A DNA stretch of 19,444 bases, taken from Chitinophagales bacterium (GTDB lineage Bacteria > Bacteroidota > Bacteroidia > Chitinophagales > Saprospiraceae). The stretch is from the NCBI GenBank assembly GCA_013297575.1, contig JAAFHO010000026.1:1-19444 (forward strand), in the 5' to 3' direction. A program made the translations under genes and the position numbers. Shown piece after piece: positions 14,222 to 19,444 of the stretch (positions are counted from its first letter, which is position 1; the number at the start of each line of letters is the position of its first letter). The notes under the pieces are model-generated. The model had not been told where the DNA came from. It made no database searches and saw only the letters and a program-made list of their open reading frames with translations.

Positions 14222-17200
14222 ATGGCCATAAAACAACTCATTCTGCTACTGGTTTTAGCACCTATTTCGGCTCTTTTTGCCCAAAATACCTATAATATGG
14301 CCAATACAACGATCAACGATTGTAAAGGCTCTTTCTTTGACCCAGGTGGTAATAATGGCGACTATGGCAACAACCTAAATATCACAACCACGATCTGTGC
14401 TGGTGGTGCAGGAGGTGGTACACATATTCGCCTCGATTTTTCGGGGCTACAATTGGCTGCTGGAGATTTGCTCTGTTTTTACGACGGCACCAGTACATCA
14501 GCACCACTGTTGTCTTGTTCGGATCAATATCCAGCAGGTACTCCCATCGTAGTACAAGCAACCGCAGCAAACACATCGGGCTGTCTTACGTTGAATTTTA
14601 CGACCAATAGTGCAGGAACCGCACCTGGTTGGTCGGCAGTGATTAGTTGTATAAAATCTTGCCAAATTGTTCAGGCAAAATTAGTGAGTACACTGCCCCT
14701 TGTTTCCCCTGTTGATACCGGCTGGATCGATATTTGCCCTGGAAAAAGGGTCACATTTACAGGTGAAGGTGTATATCCACAGAATAACTTGGTTTACCCA
14801 CAATCCGATTTTACGACTGAGTTTGAATGGAGTTTTGGCGATGGCGATATTGCTTATGGCCCTATTGTTTCCCATGTTTTTGATGCACCTGGTGGGTATT
14901 ATGTGCAATTAGCCCTTAAAGATGCGCAGGGCTGCCCCAGTACCAACTTGATTAGCCAACGTATTAGAGTAGCACCCCGCCCCGATTTTAGTATTGTAAA
15001 CCCCTACCCTACTACCATTTGTAGTGGAGACACCCTGAATCTTTCGGCGGCCGTAGCCATCAATACAGGAAGCAATAATTTGGGCATTGCACCGGGCATG
15101 GGTGCATTTAGCGTAGCGGGCATAAGGGCCGATTCCCTTGCCCTACCGGATGGAACAGGTATTCCATTTAGTACTAGCCTCAATTTCACTGCATTTTCGC
15201 CCGGGCAAGTATTGACCGATATCAACGATTTAGAAGGTATTTGTGTCAATATGGAACACTCTTGGGCGCGCGATATTGAAATAAAAATCACTTGCCCTAG
15301 TGGAGAGGAAGTAACCTTACATAACCACGCTGGCCAAACGGGTTCAGAGGTTTTTCTTGGTGTTCCAAATGATTTTGACGATTTTTTCCCAATACCGGGC
15401 GCTGGTCGTGATTATTGCTGGACGCCCACGGCAACCAATCCCTATTGGATTCAGTATTTTAATACCTCGTTAGGAGGATCTGGTACTCTGCCGACTGCAA
15501 ATTATAAAAGTTATGAATCCCTTACTGGTTTAATTGGATGCCCACTCAATGGCGAATGGACGATAACCGTGACAGATTTATGGCCTGGCGACAATGGATA
15601 TATTTTTAGTTGGGGTATCAATTTTAACGATGCGTTATACCCCAATGTGGAGACATTTTCGCCCAGTATTCAAAGTTGGCAATGGAAAAATCAAAGTAAT
15701 ATTTTTTATTATAGTGCCGATTCGATCGCTGCTTCTCCCCAAAATGCAGGAACAGCAGCCTATATTTATACCGCTACAGATAGTTATGGTTGTAATTGGG
15801 ATACGACGCTTAAAGTAACTGTTTTGCCTTTTACCCATCCTAACTGCTTTTCTTGTAATGTCAACTATCCAGCCATGCAGGATACGACTGTTTGTACTGG
15901 AGCACCAGTGCAATTGAACGGTGCATCTTTAACTGGAACGACACAAGAGGTACGGTTTGAGTCGGTACCAGCTTACAAATTTGGTGCTAGTAACCATCCA
16001 CATTCCAATCCATATATTGCTCCGGTTACAGTCAGTAGCCTTGGGTACACATTATTGACGAACCCAATTACCCAAATCAAATCAGTATGCGTAGATATTA
16101 ATACTGATTTTGACGCAGATTTATTTCTTTTCCTAAGATCGCCCGACAATAAACAAATTGAACTCAGTACAGCCAATGGCGGCAGTGGCGATAATTATAA
16201 AGTGACCTGTTTTACACCCACTGCTACAAACCCAATTAATATGGGTACCGCACCTTTTAATGGCAATTACGCCCCTGAAGGCAACTGGAGCGCGTTGAAC
16301 AATGCTATGGTCAATGGCGATTGGAAACTGATCGTTTCTGATGGATTTGGCCAAAACCAAATGGGTACACTTAACAATTGGACGATTGGTTTTAATATTC
16401 CCAATACAGTTAACTATACTTGGAACAATACCGTTGGGTTGTCTTGCACAACTTGTCCAAATCCCATTGCAACACCTAATTCACCAACAACTTATATATT
16501 AACAGCAAAAGACAATTTCAACTGTACCCACAAAGATACAGTCATTATTACGCCTCAAAATTTCTTTCCAGCACCCACTGGTTTGCTCGTTACCAATATG
16601 GACAATGGCATAATGACTTGGAAATGGAATCCACTTTCAGGCATTACAGATTACGAGGTAAACATAAATAATACAGGTTGGATAACGGTGAGTACCAATA
16701 CTTATACCGTTACTGGATTAATACCGGGCGATAATGTCACAATAGCAGTGCGCGCCAAAAGCAGTTCAGTTGCTTGTCCTCCGAATCAAGTAACAGGTTC
16801 ACAAATATTTATCGATTGTACGCTGGAACTTACGCTTGTGAACACTACCCCATGCAGTTGCTACGGTGCCACCGATGGTGCCGTAGATATTACGCCGATG
16901 GGTGGTCAGGGTCAAACTATTTTTTATTCTTCTTATGGCCCAGCCACACCTTATACCAACGGAAATCTTACTTTTTTTCCCGCTGGTAACCATTTTGCTT
17001 TTGCAGTAGATGCTGCAGGGTGCAGGGATACTTCGTTTTTTACTATTACACAACCTGCTCAAATTGTTATTAACCTTACCCCCACTATCGTTGGTTGTTT
17101 TGGTGGTACAACAGGGAGTATTAGTGCTACTGCTATGGGAGGAACAGGCAATTTGTCATATGTTTGGAGTACTTGTACGGGCAGTAACCCTGGGTTTGGT

Positions 17201-19444
17201 CAGCAATACCTTAGCCTTCCTGTGGGTTGTTATCGCATTACTGTCTCTGATCAAATAGGTTGTTCCTCTACTGCTACCCAAAATTTAACGCAAAATCCAG
17301 CCATTTCGCTATCAGCCGTTCAAGATTCAACCTCTTGTTTTGGTGTACCAGACGGAACAGCCACTGTGACTGTAAATGGCGGATTAATGCCATATTCCTA
17401 TGCCTGGGATAATGGCGACCTCACCGCTACGGCCGATAATCTTACTCCAGGATTCCATAGCGTAACCATTACAGATGCAGCCAATTGCAACGCAACGACC
17501 TTAATTGATGTAAAACAACCCGCCCAAATAGTGGTGGATAGTATTGTTGCAGGGCCAGAAACCTGCAAAAACAAGGCCAATGGTATCATCTCAGTATATA
17601 CCAAAGGAGGTACTAAGCCTTATGCCTACCAATGGACAGGTACTACCCAAACTACCCAAACTGCCATTAATCTACCCGCAGGGCCTTATACCGTTACAAT
17701 TAAAGATAGAAATGGATGCACAGTGACCGCTCAAGCATTGGTTAACTCGCCCGCTGCTTTAGTTGCTATATCTAACAATATCACGCCAGAGCGTTGTGCG
17801 GGAAAATGTGATGGTAGTGCATCGCTGCAAATTAGTGGTGGTATTACACCTTATACCATTGATTGGAATACACCAGGATTACCAGACAATATACTCACAT
17901 ACAATGCTTTATGTGCAGGAAACTATCAGATTTCGGTCACCGATAAAAACGCCTGTACCGCTCAAATAGCATTTAGCATCGCTCCAGCCACACCGCTGAA
18001 CATTGGACTAACCGCCGACGCGCCTAGTTGCTCAGGCATTTTTGATGGCAGCCTTACCACGGCAGTTTCCGGTGGCGCTGTACCGTATTCCTATCTTTGG
18101 AGCAATGGACAAACCACGCCCAATGCATCTGCCCTTACCTGCAATACCTATACTGTTACGATTACAGATGCCAATAATTGCACCATAACTGCCACCAAAA
18201 CACTCGATTGTCCCGATGCAATCGCCATTAGCGCAATATCGGCCAATGCCGTAAAATGTTTTGGACAAAGCAATGGTAGCGCAACCGTAACAGCAACAGG
18301 CGGCTCGGGCAATTATACTTATGCTTGGAGCGATTTATCGGCACAAACCACCCCTACTGCGAATAACTTGCCTCAGGCACTTTATACTGTTACGGTCACC
18401 GATACCCAAGGTTGTAGTATCACTGCAAATACAAGCGTCACTTCACCAGCCTCATTGACTGCTACCAATATTGTTGTTCCCGCAGATTGCTTTGGCGCAT
18501 CTACAGGAAGTGCAAACGTATCACCAAGTGGTGGCACCATACCCTATAAATACCTTTGGAACAATACGGCCACCACTGCTTCGATAGATCAAATACCCGC
18601 AGGAAATTATACAGTAACCATAACTGATAATAATAATTGCTCGCTCATTGTTGGCCCTTTGAGTATTATTCAACCCGCATCTGTGCTAAGTGTAAATGCG
18701 GTACAAACCCTAAAATCCTGTTTTGGTGTACCAGCCGGCATTGCTACTGCCACCGCAAATGGAGGTAATGGTTTGCCTTATACCTATTTTTGGAGCAATA
18801 ATACCCCCACCGCTGTCGCTAATACATTAGCCAATGGCAATTACACTGTAACTGCTACCGACAAAAAAGGATGCACGGCCACCAATAGCGTTACGATTGA
18901 ACAATTTGATAGCATTCGCGCTAATATCCTACTCATTCCGCCTACTTGCTTTGGATACACGGATGGACAAGCAGCGATCAATCTAGTACAAGGTGGAGCA
19001 GGTAATGGGCAAACTTCCAATTATAATTTCCAATGGGGTGGGCTTCCGGGCGCGCCTACGGGAGAGTATTGGGGTAGTTTACCCGGAGCAAAGCCTTTTT
19101 CGCTTACCATTTCGGATCAACAAAACTGTTCTAGAGTTTATAATTTAGAATTGACAGAGCCACCAAAAGTAGTACCACAATTTACGATAAATAACATCCA
19201 ATGCAATGGCGCAAAAAATGGGACAATTGCCATCAATAGCCATTTAGGAGACCACCCATTGAGTAAATATATTTGGAATACTGGAGGCTCAACCAATACC
19301 ATTACCGACTTAGCACCAGGTACATACACCGTTCAAGTCACTGATACTAAGGGCTGTACAGGTAATGGGGCAGCAAGCCTAATAGAGCCAGATGCTCTGG
19401 AACTCAACTTTGAAAGGGTTCAAATTAAATGCTTTAGCGACAAA
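14222..19444 (+). CDS. Giant secreted surface protein with CUB, PKD, two P-domain-like, fibronectin III-like and SprB repeats; 3' end beyond window
   Basis: One frame without stops from ATG 14222 to the window end: 1741 residues, incomplete. Residues 1-20 are a signal peptide (MAIKQLILLLVLAPISALFA). A CUB-like domain follows (about 28-147; Cys34, Cys59, Cys85 and LCFYDGTSTSAPLLSC), then a PKD-like domain (about 165-250, FEWSFGDGD at 201). Two regions resemble proprotein convertase P-domains (about 310-468 and 590-727); both contain TPTATNP and end in NGEWTITVTD or NGDWKLIVSD plus a W-x-I-x-F strand. There is a fibronectin III-like domain (about 781-855). From residue 880 come SprB repeats of about 77 residues. 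SprB is a T9SS-exported cell-surface gliding adhesin in Flavobacterium johnsoniae; a similar role in adhesion or motility is inferred. No protease domain is visible. The C-terminal sorting signal is outside the window. It may share a transcript with the preceding gene. Confidence 0.85.
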   Translation, partial: MAIKQLILLLVLAPISALFAQNTYNMANTTINDCKGSFFDPGGNNGDYGNNLNITTTICAGGAGGGTHIRLDFSGLQLAAGDLLCFYDGTSTSAPLLSCSDQYPAGTPIVVQATAANTSGCLTLNFTTNSAGTAPGWSAVISCIKSCQIVQAKLVSTLPLVSPVDTGWIDICPGKRVTFTGEGVYPQNNLVYPQSDFTTEFEWSFGDGDIAYGPIVSHVFDAPGGYYVQLALKDAQGCPSTNLISQRIRVAPRPDFSIVNPYPTTICSGDTLNLSAAVAINTGSNNLGIAPGMGAFSVAGIRADSLALPDGTGIPFSTSLNFTAFSPGQVLTDINDLEGICVNMEHSWARDIEIKITCPSGEEVTLHNHAGQTGSEVFLGVPNDFDDFFPIPGAGRDYCWTPTATNPYWIQYFNTSLGGSGTLPTANYKSYESLTGLIGCPLNGEWTITVTDLWPGDNGYIFSWGINFNDALYPNVETFSPSIQSWQWKNQSNIFYYSADSIAASPQNAGTAAYIYTATDSYGCNWDTTLKVTVLPFTHPNCFSCNVNYPAMQDTTVCTGAPVQLNGASLTGTTQEVRFESVPAYKFGASNHPHSNPYIAPVTVSSLGYTLLTNPITQIKSVCVDINTDFDADLFLFLRSPDNKQIELSTANGGSGDNYKVTCFTPTATNPINMGTAPFNGNYAPEGNWSALNNAMVNGDWKLIVSDGFGQNQMGTLNNWTIGFNIPNTVNYTWNNTVGLSCTTCPNPIATPNSPTTYILTAKDNFNCTHKDTVIITPQNFFPAPTGLLVTNMDNGIMTWKWNPLSGITDYEVNINNTGWITVSTNTYTVTGLIPGDNVTIAVRAKSSSVACPPNQVTGSQIFIDCTLELTLVNTTPCSCYGATDGAVDITPMGGQGQTIFYSSYGPATPYTNGNLTFFPAGNHFAFAVDAAGCRDTSFFTITQPAQIVINLTPTIVGCFGGTTGSISATAMGGTGNLSYVWSTCTGSNPGFGQQYLSLPVGCYRITVSDQIGCSSTATQNLTQNPAISLSAVQDSTSCFGVPDGTATVTVNGGLMPYSYAWDNGDLTATADNLTPGFHSVTITDAANCNATTLIDVKQPAQIVVDSIVAGPETCKNKANGIISVYTKGGTKPYAYQWTGTTQTTQTAINLPAGPYTVTIKDRNGCTVTAQALVNSPAALVAISNNITPERCAGKCDGSASLQISGGITPYTIDWNTPGLPDNILTYNALCAGNYQISVTDKNACTAQIAFSIAPATPLNIGLTADAPSCSGIFDGSLTTAVSGGAVPYSYLWSNGQTTPNASALTCNTYTVTITDANNCTITATKTLDCPDAIAISAISANAVKCFGQSNGSATVTATGGSGNYTYAWSDLSAQTTPTANNLPQALYTVTVTDTQGCSITANTSVTSPASLTATNIVVPADCFGASTGSANVSPSGGTIPYKYLWNNTATTASIDQIPAGNYTVTITDNNNCSLIVGPLSIIQPASVLSVNAVQTLKSCFGVPAGIATATANGGNGLPYTYFWSNNTPTAVANTLANGNYTVTATDKKGCTATNSVTIEQFDSIRANILLIPPTCFGYTDGQAAINLVQGGAGNGQTSNYNFQWGGLPGAPTGEYWGSLPGAKPFSLTISDQQNCSRVYNLELTEPPKVVPQFTINNIQCNGAKNGTIAINSHLGDHPLSKYIWNTGGSTNTITDLAPGTYTVQVTDTKGCTGNGAASLIEPDALELNFERVQIKCFSDK
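16859..19444 (+). repeat. SprB-type repeat array, 11 full units and the start of a twelfth
   Basis: Each unit opens with a Cys (usually CFG), followed by a DG/NG, a GG, PYxYxW, a YTVTITD-like strand, and a second Cys. First-Cys codons are at 16859, 17096, 17336, 17564, 17795, 18029, 18257, 18488, 18719, 18947, 19202 and 19430. Spacing is 76-80 residues (about 231 bases), except 85 between units 10 and 11. The twelfth is cut by the window edge. Units are diverged at the DNA level, so this looks like old duplication rather than a fresh tandem array. Units 3 and 9 both start SCFGVP. Confidence 0.85.

Noticed and set aside
15004..15291. Antisense and alternate-frame ORFs within the giant gene (for example 15004-15291 minus, 17010-17258 plus)
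   Set aside because: They are shadows of the continuous 14222-19444 frame, which has a signal peptide and recognisable domains; the shadows have low-complexity or implausible protein sequence.
16859..19444. Direct repeats of about 231 bases considered as a CRISPR or satellite array
   Set aside because: The repeats are diverged at DNA level, lie in one reading frame and encode SprB domains; there are no short identical repeats with unique spacers.

Overview
The window looks like a chromosome segment of a gliding-type Bacteroidota, most likely a Saprospiraceae/Chitinophagales-like lineage. This is an inference. It rests on a type IX secretion (T9SS) C-terminal sorting domain, an array of SprB-type adhesin repeats, futalosine-route menaquinone and bacillithiol genes, the absence of Shine-Dalgarno-like sequences before most starts, and several copies of the Bacteroidota -7 promoter box (TAnnTTTG) just upstream of genes. 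GC content is moderate to low and coding density is high. No stretch over 300 bases lacks a gene; the largest gap is 231 bases (5958-6188). I saw no tRNA, rRNA, insertion sequence or CRISPR array.

Layout. 1-50 (-): the first 17 codons of miaA, running off the left edge. 105-2062 (+): a two-gene unit of a membrane acyltransferase and mqnB, closed by a hairpin terminator. 2078-2797 (-): bshB1, divergent from 2873-4018 (+), an unrecognised coiled-coil/transmembrane/SH3-like protein; their promoters face each other across a perfect 13-bp palindrome. 4129-5370 (+): a membrane-anchored metallophosphoesterase, convergent with a LOG-family nucleotide hydrolase (5391-5957, -). 5958-6188: a gap with a nested inverted repeat. 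6189-8018 (+): a GT-C-type membrane protein with a soluble C-terminal tail. 8167-11547 (+): a secreted zinc metalloprotease with fibronectin III modules and a T9SS tail. 11573-12367 (+): thyA, convergent with aguB (12383-13258, -). 13436-14215 (+): a CCG-domain iron-sulfur protein, followed after 6 bases by an open-ended giant surface protein (14222 to beyond 19444) with CUB, PKD-like, two P-domain-like, fibronectin III-like and at least 11 SprB-repeat units.

Function. Most genes are single-copy housekeeping functions: tRNA modification, phospholipid synthesis, menaquinone, bacillithiol, dTMP and polyamine synthesis. The accessory part is the cell-surface and secretion load: the T9SS metalloprotease and the giant SprB-like protein, probably used for degrading or binding extracellular polymers or for gliding and adhesion. 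I see no clear new defence or mobile system. The most unusual objects are the mosaic giant protein, the unrecognised protein at 2873-4018, and the two palindromic intergenic structures.
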